Assembly (NCBI GenBank): GCA_044463945.1
Contig: JBIQLW010000003.1
Location: forward strand, 62,001-126,000
Length of the DNA: 64,000 nt
DNA from: 62-47 sp044463945
Lineage (GTDB): Bacteria; Pseudomonadota; Alphaproteobacteria; Rhizobiales; Xanthobacteraceae
Direction: 5' to 3'
A program made the position numbers and the translations under genes. Below are positions 44,508-52,626 of this stretch, piece by piece (position 1 is the stretch's first letter; each line of letters opens with the position of its first letter). The notes beneath the pieces were generated by a model that saw nothing but the letters and a program-made list of their open reading frames with translations, was not told the DNA's origin and did not search any database.

Positions 44508-45305
44508 TTATGGATATCCGTAAGACACCAATGAGACCGGAGAGAAAATTCGTTCGCGCAGGATGGTCATGAGAACGCGCCAGCCGTCCCGCAGCGCGTG
44601 CAGATTGCTCAACCCGCTGATGCGCGGCGCTTCGAAACTCGCCACCTCGACGATCTTGAGCCGATTCTTCAGGGCGCGGACGTTGATCAGCGTCTCGATC
44701 TCGAAACCGTCGCAGTCGCAGTGCAGCGTCTCGACGTGCCGGCTCCAGAACGCCACATAGCCGTAGCAGAGATCGGAGAACGAGCCGCCGTAAAGCAGCC
44801 GCACGCCGATGGTCAGCCCCCAGTTGCCGAGCATCCGGATCAGCGACATGTCATCGGTGCCCGCGCCCTGAAGGAAACGCGAGCCTTTGACCATGTCGGC
44901 CCCGGCCATCAGCGCGCCGACGAAGACGATCGCCTCCTCCGGCTCCATCGAGCCGTCGGCATCCAGCATCACGATGATGTCGCCGGTCACGGCGCTGAAC
45001 CCCGCCTGCAAGGCCGCGCCCTTGCCGCGCCGCGGCTCCATCACGATCTTCACGTCCTTGCGCAGACGGCGCGCGACCGCGACCGTGTCGTCGGTGGAGC
45101 GGCCATCGACGATGATGACTTCATGGGCCCAGTCGGGAATGCGCGGCAGCAGCCAGGGCAGGTTCTTGGCCTCGTTGAGCGTCGGCACGACGAAGCTCAC
45201 TTTCGGCAGGGCCAGCGACCGCTCCGGCGGACGTGTCAGCGGCATCTGAACCGGCGTCGGCATCGCGCCGACATTGGCAAGGCTGAGAGGAACAGGAGCG
45301 TTCAT
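44508..45305 (-). CDS. Family GT2 glycosyltransferase (dolichyl-phosphate-mannose synthase-like)
   Basis: A 265-residue GT-A enzyme. The start at 45305 overlaps the preceding FAD gene's stop as ATGA. It has VSFVVPTLNEAKNLPWLLPRI at residue 37, VDGRSTDDT, the DXD site in VMLDADGSMEPEEA and GSRFLQGAGTDDMS, which resemble DPM1/DGT-like enzymes that make polyprenyl-phosphate sugars. No C-terminal membrane helices are present. It may supply a lipid-phosphate sugar to a GT-C enzyme such as the large polytopic protein two genes on; that link is inference. Confidence 0.9.
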   Translation of the reverse strand: MNAPVPLSLANVGAMPTPVQMPLTRPPERSLALPKVSFVVPTLNEAKNLPWLLPRIPDWAHEVIIVDGRSTDDTVAVARRLRKDVKIVMEPRRGKGAALQAGFSAVTGDIIVMLDADGSMEPEEAIVFVGALMAGADMVKGSRFLQGAGTDDMSLIRMLGNWGLTIGVRLLYGGSFSDLCYGYVAFWSRHVETLHCDCDGFEIETLINVRALKNRLKIVEVASFEAPRISGLSNLHALRDGWRVLMTILRERIFSPVSLVSYGYP

Positions 45306-46558
45306 GACGGCACCGTGCTTTCGACAGGTTGAATCGTGGTCGTGGATCGGGCACGCGGCAGCACGGCCGAGAGATAACGGACGAGATGCCGTGCCGGGTG
45401 ATAAGCGCCGTAGACGAAGCGGCACACCGGGCCAAAGCTGTTGGCCGCGGCAGGACCGATGAAATGCAGGCCGGGCACCGAGCTTTCGTAATGCGCCGAC
45501 AAGGCCGGCGCCCGCCCGACCCGGCGGATCCGGTGCGCGAGGCTGGCGTCGAGGAAGCCGAGCCGCGCCAGATCGACGCTGTATCCGGTCGCGAAGATGA
45601 CGTGATCGGCCGCGAGCGACTGCCGTGACCTGTCGGCGGCCTCCAGATCGAGCACCACCTCGCCGTGCCTTGCGTCGACGCCGCGAAGGCGGCGGCCGAG
45701 CGTCACCGGTACCTTGCCGATCACCCGGTCCTTCATGAAAGCGCCGCCCAGCGGGCCGTGCGCGCTGGAATTGGCAAGCCGTATCCGCAGATCGTCGGCG
45801 AGGTGCCGGACCAGTTGCGGATATCTGGCGCAGACGCCTATGGCCCAGCCGTTGCCGATGCCACTCATCGGAGCCGTGATCCGTTCGAGTAGCGTGCGCG
45901 CGCGGGGCCGGGCCGCGAAATTCAAATGCGGGGCGCGCGCCACAAGCGACACCGAAACGCTCTGCTCATGGAGCAGCGCCGCCAGATCGGTCGCCGACGC
46001 CCCCGCACCGACCACGATTACGGTCTTGCCGTGCAGCGATCCGACAGGACCGTAGGCACTGCTGTGCGAACACAATTCTGCCGCAAGAGTCCCGGCCTCC
46101 GGCGGCAGCCGTCTGAAGGGAAACAGGCCGACCGCCACCACCACGCGGCGCGCATGAACGCTTTCGCCGTCTGCGAAACTGGCGCAGAAGCCCGCCGGGC
46201 CGGGTTCCAGCGCCGTCACCATCCTTCGCTCGACGTTCGGCACGTAACGTGACTGAAAGGCTTCGCCGTATTCCACGAACCGCTCAAGCGGCAACGGCAT
46301 CAGCACGTCGTGATAAGGCAAGGCGCGTTCGGTGCAGAAATTCCGGATCGTGAATTTCGACTTCGGCTCGGACAGGCTCATCGCCCACGGATAGGATTTC
46401 AGCAACATCCCTTCCGGCATACCGGCCGTCCATGGTCCCATCGGTTCGCCGAAAATTCGGTGCTCGATACCCTGCGCGCGCAGATGCGCCGCCAGCGACA
46501 AGCCGTAAGGGCCAGCTCCAATGATCGCCACGTCTACGGAGCCGCTCGATCTCGCCAT
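45302..46558 (-). CDS. FAD-dependent NAD(P)H oxidoreductase (flavin monooxygenase-like)
   Basis: A 418-residue flavoprotein. The ATG at 46558 lies seven bases after GGGAG and is preferred to a TTG two codons upstream. It has an FAD motif GAGPYGLSLAAHL at about residue 13, a second NADPH-type motif VVGAGASATDLAALL at about 175, and FATGYSVD near the C-terminus, as in flavin monooxygenases and lysine/ornithine N-hydroxylases. It is the first gene of the eight-gene polysaccharide operon. An oxidation or hydroxylation role on a sugar substituent or precursor is possible, but the substrate is unknown. Confidence 0.85.
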   Translation of the reverse strand: MARSSGSVDVAIIGAGPYGLSLAAHLRAQGIEHRIFGEPMGPWTAGMPEGMLLKSYPWAMSLSEPKSKFTIRNFCTERALPYHDVLMPLPLERFVEYGEAFQSRYVPNVERRMVTALEPGPAGFCASFADGESVHARRVVVAVGLFPFRRLPPEAGTLAAELCSHSSAYGPVGSLHGKTVIVVGAGASATDLAALLHEQSVSVSLVARAPHLNFAARPRARTLLERITAPMSGIGNGWAIGVCARYPQLVRHLADDLRIRLANSSAHGPLGGAFMKDRVIGKVPVTLGRRLRGVDARHGEVVLDLEAADRSRQSLAADHVIFATGYSVDLARLGFLDASLAHRIRRVGRAPALSAHYESSVPGLHFIGPAAANSFGPVCRFVYGAYHPARHLVRYLSAVLPRARSTTTIQPVESTVPS

Positions 46559-47128
46559 ATGCAAACTCCCGCATACAGATGAAAATGATCGGAGAAGAAT
46601 GCTTCAATGGATGTTCTGCTGTCTGGTTTTGTACTTGGTTGTTGGTACTTGGTCCGGCGGAATGCGTCGCGAACCTTACTCGTCCGCGAATGAAGCATCC
46701 CGGATGCGGCGCGACATGGGAAGCACGATGGGTAGGTAGCTCCTCGGAGGTAGCAGCGCCGGCGCTTTCATCACTGTCTCGATGTCGCGAGCCAGGATCG
46801 CTACATCGATGATCATTTGCGGCACCATGTCAGGCCGACGCATATACAAGTCACATCCGCCGTACCATCGCCAGCATCAGCCAAGAACTTCGCGCGCCGC
46901 CGCAAGCCCGATCGAAGCCGGCGGTCCCCCGATGATTCCGAAAGAGGTAAGGCTTGCGAGCCGACCCGGCGGAGTAACCCTTCTAGCAACTTTCCTTTCG
47001 ACGGCTCGCCGCCGAAGCTCGGTCATGGCGGTGCAGCGCCTGCGCGATGCGAGCGCGCCCCTCTCAACCTCAGCCGCACGAATGTCAGATCGCGAGGTCG
47101 CAGTAAACCGAACGCAAGGATGCTCCTG
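46559..47128. promoter_or_regulatory. Divergent control region before the polysaccharide operon
   Basis: These 570 bases lie between the minus-strand operon start and the first CelD-like gene. Near 46600-46660 the sequence is relatively AT-rich and contains GTACTTGGT twice in direct orientation (46631-46639 and 46645-46653), a 14-base spacing. GGAGTAACCCTTC at 46971-46983 resembles the motif before other genes of the locus. The plus-strand open frame running through the region from 46817 has no ribosome binding site and is treated as an extension of the CelD-like frame. Confidence 0.45.
46971..46986 (+). promoter_or_regulatory. Candidate shared motif, copy A
   Basis: GGAGTAACCCTTCTAG, about 140 bases before the first CelD-like start. 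It matches copy B (50024) at 17 of 25 positions over a slightly longer stretch. Function is inferred only from recurrence. Confidence 0.3.
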
Positions 47129-48334
47129 ATGCCGTCAACATCGGTCACCAGTTCCGCGATCCATGATTTGCGACCGGCGGCGGTGCGCGCGGTGCCGATT
47201 CACCCGGTGCCACGTCACGGCGCCGCCATCGATGTCACCGTGGAGCCCATGCAGGACCTCGTCGGCCTTGAGACAGCCTGGAACGATCTCGCGGCGCGGA
47301 CGGCGCACTCGTTCTATCTGTCCTGGCTCTGGATCGAAACCTGGCTGCGGCATCTTCCGAAGGGGGCCGAGCCTCACGTTGTGGTCGCACGCGCGTCCAG
47401 CCGGGTCGTCGGTCTGGCGATCATTTGCCCGCGCAGGGCATGGCGGCTCGCGCCGCGGGCGCGAATGCGCTGGTTGCTTCATGAGACGGGCGACGCACAT
47501 TTCGACCGCCTGTTTATCGAACACAACGGCATCCTCGCGGAGCCGTTTCCAGCGGATGCCGTTACTATCGCATGTCTTGAAGCCGCATTGCGTCGCCTGC
47601 GCCATGCCGACGAACTCGTGCTGTCGGGCATCGGCCCGGATGTCGAACTGGCTGCCCGCCGCGCCGCTGAAGCTGCCGGCCTTACGACGGAAGTGAGAGT
47701 TGCGGATGTGGCGCCCTGGGTCGATTTCGCCGAAGTCCGCCGCAAGGGGGGAAGCTATCGTGCCGCCCTGGGCCGCAACACCCGGCAGGCCGTGAGCCGT
47801 GCTATTCGGCTTTACGAACAGCGCGGCCCCGTCACGCACCGGGTCATGGAAACCACCTCGGACGCCATCGCCGCCTTCGACCAACTGATCGGCTTTCACC
47901 GGGAGCGATGGGGACGCAAGGGTCCGTTCGCGAATCCCGGCTTCTGCGCGTTTCATGAGGAGTTGATCGCGCGCGGAGTCCCCGCCGGCGCCGTCCGCAT
48001 CTCACGGGCGCTGGCGGGCGATCAGACCATCGGCGTCCTGTATCACTTCGTGCATCAGGACCATGTACTGAACTACCAGAGCGGCTTTTTCTACGAGAGC
48101 GATGCCCGGCTCAAACCCGGACTCGTCAGTCATGTCCTGTCCATCGAGGACAGTTTCGCGCGCGGCGAGCGCGGCTATGATTTTCTCGCGGGTCCTGCCG
48201 GGCACAAGTCGCGTCTCGCTAACGCCGAGCGGCCGATGACATGGCTTACGATCGGCAGGGACAGTGCGGAGCGCCGCATCGAGACGCACATCCGACACAC
48301 GAGGCAAAAGCTCAGAGCCATGGTGACGCGCTGA
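47129..48334 (+). CDS. CelD/BioF2-like GNAT-fold acyltransferase
   Basis: The ATG at 47129 is eight bases after AAGGA and gives 401 residues; the ATG at 47120 is too close to it. The core is the GNAT-like domain often called BioF2/CelD. WNDLAARTAHSFYLSWLWIETW opens the N-terminal half, and SYRAALGRNTRQAVSRAIRLYEQ and HFVHQDHVLNYQSGFFYESDARLKPG lie in the catalytic half. Such enzymes occur in cellulose and exopolysaccharide loci and are thought to acylate sugars or precursors. It converges on the beta-propeller gene with 18 bases between. Confidence 0.85.
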   Translation: MPSTSVTSSAIHDLRPAAVRAVPIHPVPRHGAAIDVTVEPMQDLVGLETAWNDLAARTAHSFYLSWLWIETWLRHLPKGAEPHVVVARASSRVVGLAIICPRRAWRLAPRARMRWLLHETGDAHFDRLFIEHNGILAEPFPADAVTIACLEAALRRLRHADELVLSGIGPDVELAARRAAEAAGLTTEVRVADVAPWVDFAEVRRKGGSYRAALGRNTRQAVSRAIRLYEQRGPVTHRVMETTSDAIAAFDQLIGFHRERWGRKGPFANPGFCAFHEELIARGVPAGAVRISRALAGDQTIGVLYHFVHQDHVLNYQSGFFYESDARLKPGLVSHVLSIEDSFARGERGYDFLAGPAGHKSRLANAERPMTWLTIGRDSAERRIETHIRHTRQKLRAMVTR

Positions 48335-48352
48335 CGCCGCAGGCGCCGGCGC

Positions 48353-49924
48353 TCAGGATCGCGCCGCCAGTCCGACATCAAGGCCGGCCGCGCGCGATTG
48401 TCCGAATGCGCCGGGGCTTCGCGCCTCTGGCGCGATCGGCGCATAAGACACCACGGCCTCCCGCACGTTCCGAACCTCACCGAACAGATCGACCACTTCG
48501 AGGCCCTCGCAGCGGTTGTAGGTATGACACCCGAACAAGCCGGACTCGATGCGCCCGACCGGCGTCTGCGCGAATGTGGAAGCATCGATCGCATCGACCC
48601 GGCAGAAGGTCACCGCATCGCCATAGCCGCGCGAACAGTCTTGCGCCGGGCGGAGCAGACGCCCATCCCGTCGGATCAGCGCGCCGGCGGGGCGGCTCAA
48701 CCTGGCATCGATCAGCGTGGGCCTCGTGGCGTGAGGTGTCCATGCGCCCGTCAGGCTGTCCGCATGATAGAGATCGATGATGTCCCATGACGAGGACTTC
48801 CATAGTCTGGGAGATACGAAAAACCAGAAACCGTTCTCGTGCGGCAGTGGGGTGACATCGTAACCCTCGATGCCCTCGATCAGGCAGGTTTCGCGCTCCC
48901 ACCGATATGGAAATGAAACGGCGCGGTAGAGACTGACGTTCCGGGCGCTGCCCGATTCAGGGATCATCCAGATCTCTCCATCATGCGCGAACACGAACGG
49001 ATAGGAGAGATGATGAGGCTCCTCCAGAACGATCCGGGGCGCACTGGCGCAACCGTTGCGGTCCACCGTGACGACCGCGATACATCCCCGGTTCTTCGCG
49101 TAGAGATACTGTTCGGCGAAAATGAAATCCTGCCCTTGGTGCCGGAACGGAAACGGATCGGCTAGGTAGCCGGCAGGTCCGCCGGACAGAACCCGAAACT
49201 CGGCTTCTCGCTTGTCGAGCAGGCTCGCCGACTGATCGAAACGCCAGCCGATCGCCCAGACCCGGTCGCCTCTCGCTAACTTGGTCAGCAACCTGACCAT
49301 CTTCGTTGCGAAAGTCGCGGCCGCGGCCATGAAGGCCGACGCCGCGGCAAACGAATGTGTCGCCGGCTTCGGGCGGAAAGCGCCGCGGACGTCCCGGCAA
49401 CCGGTTTCTTCCCGCAGCGCTTTGAGGATCAATGCCACGGCGCAGGAGAGCGCGCCGTCGAGGCTTGCCGTAAACACGCCGCGATCCGCGCTGGCGGGAC
49501 GCGCCGTCCATGGACGCGATGGCCGCACGGTATCATGCAGATCAACTGACAGCTCCTGATCGTTCGCCAAAGCCGCCATCACGCCGATCTCGCCGGGCAC
49601 GCCGTTGAAGAACGGCGTCAGCACGCGCTGTCCTGTCCGTGGCCCCCCTTCCCCGCTCATGTCGATCACCACGTCCGCGTATTCGGCGTGCTGCGGCGGC
49701 AGCGCAAGCAGCGCCGCCTCGCTGCAATCCATCGCGCCATGACCGCGAAAGCCGTAAGCCAGGCGCTCCAGTTCAAACAGCAACCGGCTGCCCGGCGGCA
49801 ACGGCCGGTGCTGCGCCGCTAATGAGCGCGATATCTGATGATCGGGCATTTCAGCGAGCGCTTCCGCCAGCCACAGGTGCCAGCGCAGAAGCCGGGACGG
49901 ATCCAGGTGCAAGCAGATCTTCAT
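48353..49924 (-). CDS. GINT1 N-terminal-like beta-propeller protein
   Basis: A 523-residue protein in two parts. Residues 1-200 include a cytosolic-looking domain ending in a hydrophobic stretch (about 185-215), related in layout to formyltransferase-like N-termini. Residues 225-500 show repeated propeller blades with ADPFPFRHQGQDFIFAEQY, YPFVFAHDGEIWMIPESG and YDVTPLPHENGFWFF. This pattern matches the N-terminal domain found in glucosamine inositolphosphorylceramide transferases. In bacteria it occurs in polysaccharide clusters with unknown function. It is divergent from the second CelD-like gene across 154 bases. Confidence 0.7.
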   Translation of the reverse strand: MKICLHLDPSRLLRWHLWLAEALAEMPDHQISRSLAAQHRPLPPGSRLLFELERLAYGFRGHGAMDCSEAALLALPPQHAEYADVVIDMSGEGGPRTGQRVLTPFFNGVPGEIGVMAALANDQELSVDLHDTVRPSRPWTARPASADRGVFTASLDGALSCAVALILKALREETGCRDVRGAFRPKPATHSFAAASAFMAAAATFATKMVRLLTKLARGDRVWAIGWRFDQSASLLDKREAEFRVLSGGPAGYLADPFPFRHQGQDFIFAEQYLYAKNRGCIAVVTVDRNGCASAPRIVLEEPHHLSYPFVFAHDGEIWMIPESGSARNVSLYRAVSFPYRWERETCLIEGIEGYDVTPLPHENGFWFFVSPRLWKSSSWDIIDLYHADSLTGAWTPHATRPTLIDARLSRPAGALIRRDGRLLRPAQDCSRGYGDAVTFCRVDAIDASTFAQTPVGRIESGLFGCHTYNRCEGLEVVDLFGEVRNVREAVVSYAPIAPEARSPGAFGQSRAAGLDVGLAARS

Positions 49925-50023
49925 TCTCGGTGCCCCCTTCCCATAGGCGGGACCGATACTGGAGCAATCGAAACGCGCCCACCACTACTCTAAAGGGAGC
50001 GGCGATGGGATGCGATGCCGGAC

Positions 50024-50040
50024 GAGGTAACCCCTCTGTG
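50024..50040 (+). promoter_or_regulatory. Candidate shared motif, copy B
   Basis: GAGGTAACCCCTCTGTG, followed by CCGTTTCCAT, lies 39 bases before the second CelD-like start. It matches copy C at 52578 at 19 of 25 positions, including the trailing GTGCCGTT. GAGG and CCTC could form a short palindrome. Confidence 0.4.
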
Positions 50041-50078
50041 CCGTTTCCATCCGGCATCCGCCGTAGTCAGGTGGGCCG

Positions 50079-51224
50079 ATGGATGTGAGCTGGCAGCGGT
50101 CGAACAACCGGTCGATCTCGGCGGACGTCAGCGCACCGGGACCTGCTCTCGTTGCGGCCTGGAACGATCTCGCCGCGCGGCTCGATGCCAACGTGTTCAT
50201 GCACCCCGCCGCGCTGCTTGCGGCGACCGAGACCGGCTTCGCCACCATTCACGTGCTGCTGGCATGGGATGAGGAGACGAACCCGCGCCGCCCTGTCGGT
50301 TTCTGGGCCCTGCGGGAACGACGCGATCGACCGCTGATGCCGGCCTATCTGGAAGCGCTTCCCTACAACTATGCTTTCACCTCGAACGCGGTGATCGACG
50401 GCGCCTTCACCGACGACATCGTCGCGGCCTTCTTCGATGCCATCCGGCGCGACGCGCGCCTGCCCAAGATGATCCGCCTGCGTTCCTTCGAAGCCGATCC
50501 GGTCGTCTATCCGGCGATGCTTCAGCATCTGGCGGACACCGGCTGCTACCGGGAGCTCTTTCGCGCCGAACGGCCGTTCGCGGACCGCACCTTCGCGAGC
50601 AGGAAATCAGGTTCGAGCCGCAAGAAACTGCGGCAGCTTGCGGCGGTGGGTGCTGTGGAAGTCGTCAACGAGCGGACGCCGACGAGCGCGGAGGCCGCGT
50701 TCGAGATCTTTCTGCAACTGGAAGCGGCGAGTTGGAAGGGCAGAGAAGGAACGGCGTTGCTGTGCGATGTCAATGATGCCCGCTTCTGTCGCCGGCTGAT
50801 CCGGAATCTCGCCGCATGTGGCCTGGCTTCCGTCGCGTTGCTGTGCGTGGACGGCGACGCGATCGCAGCGCAGGTTCTGCTTTACAGCGGTCAGCGCGCC
50901 TACACATGGAAGACCGCGTTCAAGTCGTCATTCGCACGCTTCTCACCGGGAGTCCTGGTGGTCGATCAAGCGGCGCGACGTCTGCTCGAATCCGGACAGG
51001 TCACAACCATCGATTCCTGCTCCGCTCCCGGCGGCTTCATGGGACAGTTATTCATCGACCGAAGAATCTTCGTCGATGCGTTGATCGACGTTCGCCGGCG
51101 CAACGCGCTGGTCTTTGCGCTGGAAGCGGCTCAACATCAGGGTTGCGAACTGCTGCGCCACGCGCGAAGCCGCATGCGGCACTTGTTCACCTCGCGTCGC
51201 GGCGTTCGCCGCGCTGACGTCTGA
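50079..51224 (+). CDS. CelD/BioF2-like GNAT-fold acyltransferase (second copy)
   Basis: A 381-residue protein starting MDVSWQRSNNR. It shares the family layout with the gene at 47129: AAWNDLAARLDANVFMHPAALLAA early, SGSSRKKLRQLAAVGAVEVV at the fold centre, and AYTWKTAFKSSFARFSPG near the active site. The two proteins are clearly diverged from one another, so they probably act on different acceptors. The stop lies ten bases from the convergent FAD oxidoreductase stop. Confidence 0.83.
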   Translation: MDVSWQRSNNRSISADVSAPGPALVAAWNDLAARLDANVFMHPAALLAATETGFATIHVLLAWDEETNPRRPVGFWALRERRDRPLMPAYLEALPYNYAFTSNAVIDGAFTDDIVAAFFDAIRRDARLPKMIRLRSFEADPVVYPAMLQHLADTGCYRELFRAERPFADRTFASRKSGSSRKKLRQLAAVGAVEVVNERTPTSAEAAFEIFLQLEAASWKGREGTALLCDVNDARFCRRLIRNLAACGLASVALLCVDGDAIAAQVLLYSGQRAYTWKTAFKSSFARFSPGVLVVDQAARRLLESGQVTTIDSCSAPGGFMGQLFIDRRIFVDALIDVRRRNALVFALEAAQHQGCELLRHARSRMRHLFTSRRGVRRADV

Positions 51225-51233
51225 CCAACAATC

Positions 51234-52454
51234 CTAGGCGCGATTGCCGAGGCTCCGCAGGCGCCGCGCCCATGTTTCGGATGCGACCTGATCCGCGATG
51301 GCGACCATGCCGAGACGGCGCGCTGCGCCGATCGCGGCGCGAATGATAAAGCGCAGATCGCGCTGCAAACGCCAGTTGAACCCGTCGTCGATCGATATCG
51401 CGCGCAACCGGTAGGCGAACGACGCGGACGCGTCGTCGTAGCTGCGCTTGACGGGATCGTCATAGAACCGGGCGATCTTGTCGGCCGCCATGCCGGGACT
51501 CGCGAGCCAGTTCGGGATATGGACGTTGCACAGCCGTTCGACGTCGGTGAAAACCTTTCCCGTGCCGGTCCCGGCCGCAGGGCACGAAGTCGCAAACGCA
51601 TCGCCGATCAGAACCACGCCGGCCTGCCGATGACCCTCGCTGACATAGAGGTCCGCTGGCCTGACTTTCACCGGGCCGATCACTTCGATATCTCCGGTGA
51701 TGCGCCGCAGGTTGGGCATTAGCGCGAACAGGCTTCGCTCGGAATCGCGGCGGATGTCGCGCAGCCACGGATCGTCCATGGTTCGATAAACCATCAGGTT
51801 CGCCCGCATCGCCGCCCGGATGGGAAACAGCGTGAGATAAGCCATCCGGTCGGCGGTTCGCTCGGGATAATAGGTCAGGGCTCCAAAATCGAACGCCCCG
51901 CCATGGCGCGGCTTGAGATCGAAAGCGATGGTGATCGAATGGCACGGGCTGGTCACAACGCGCTCGATGCCGACCTGATCCTTCAGCGCGACGCTCAGCC
52001 CGTGGGCCAGCACGACAAGACGCGCGGAGACGACATCGCCATTCGACAGCGAAAGCTGCTGACGATCGGCGCTGGTGGAGAGGCCGACCGCCTTTGCCGT
52101 CACGCGGGAAACTTGTGGCGAAATGGCGGCACGCATCGCGTTGACAAGATCGTCATAAAGGATGCCGTGCTGGCCTCCCGGACGCTTGTCGACCAGGCGT
52201 CCGAAACGCGCGATCCAGGCTTTGCCGTCATGCGTGTCGCCGTCGAAGGTGGCGGCCGGCAGGATCGCATCGGCAAGGCCGGTCTTGCACAGGATCGCAA
52301 CCTGCCCGCCATCGAGCTTTTCGCAGCGCAGGTCCGGCGGATAGACCGGATGAGGATCGATCAGCAGCGTCCGGATGCCCGCGCGCCCCAGCATGGCCGC
52401 CGCCGCCGATCCCGCAAGCCCACCGCCAACGATCGCGACATCGGTATCCGTCAT
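51234..52454 (-). CDS. FAD-dependent oxidoreductase (geranylgeranyl reductase/PHBH-like)
   Basis: A 406-residue flavoprotein with VAIVGGGLAGSAAAAMLGRAG at the N-terminus, LVVLAHGLS in the middle and the second FAD-binding motif VVLIGDAFATSCPAAGTGTGK at about residue 285. The nearest relatives by pattern are geranylgeranyl reductase-like and aromatic hydroxylase-like proteins. It is the second flavoprotein in the polysaccharide locus. It may modify a lipid or aromatic substituent, but the substrate is unknown. It is divergent from the GH5 gene. Confidence 0.82.
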   Translation of the reverse strand: MTDTDVAIVGGGLAGSAAAAMLGRAGIRTLLIDPHPVYPPDLRCEKLDGGQVAILCKTGLADAILPAATFDGDTHDGKAWIARFGRLVDKRPGGQHGILYDDLVNAMRAAISPQVSRVTAKAVGLSTSADRQQLSLSNGDVVSARLVVLAHGLSVALKDQVGIERVVTSPCHSITIAFDLKPRHGGAFDFGALTYYPERTADRMAYLTLFPIRAAMRANLMVYRTMDDPWLRDIRRDSERSLFALMPNLRRITGDIEVIGPVKVRPADLYVSEGHRQAGVVLIGDAFATSCPAAGTGTGKVFTDVERLCNVHIPNWLASPGMAADKIARFYDDPVKRSYDDASASFAYRLRAISIDDGFNWRLQRDLRFIIRAAIGAARRLGMVAIADQVASETWARRLRSLGNRA

Positions 52455-52577
52455 GGTGCGCCTCGGGGCTGGCTGGTTAAGTCACGGCCTGCCGGGACCA
52501 TGCAGGCAACCGCACCTTGCTGATACTGAAGCCGGGCGCCCGCGCCAATCACCCTGAAGGAGACAATGCTGCGAAAG

Positions 52578-52598
52578 GGAGTACCCCCTCGGTGCCGT
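52578..52598 (+). promoter_or_regulatory. Candidate shared motif, copy C
   Basis: GGGAGTACCCCCTCGGTGCC, followed by GTTGCGCAT, lies about 30-50 bases before the GH5 start and is preceded by CGAAA. It is the closest match to copy B, and similar spacing to the start codon suggests a promoter or leader function. Confidence 0.4.
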
Positions 52599-52626
52599 TG
52601 CGCATGGCGGGCGGAGACGGTCATCT

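Noticed and set aside
46817..47128. N-terminal extension of the first CelD-like protein
   Set aside because: Arg/Ser-rich translation without family similarity; the ATG at 47129 has the proper ribosome binding site.
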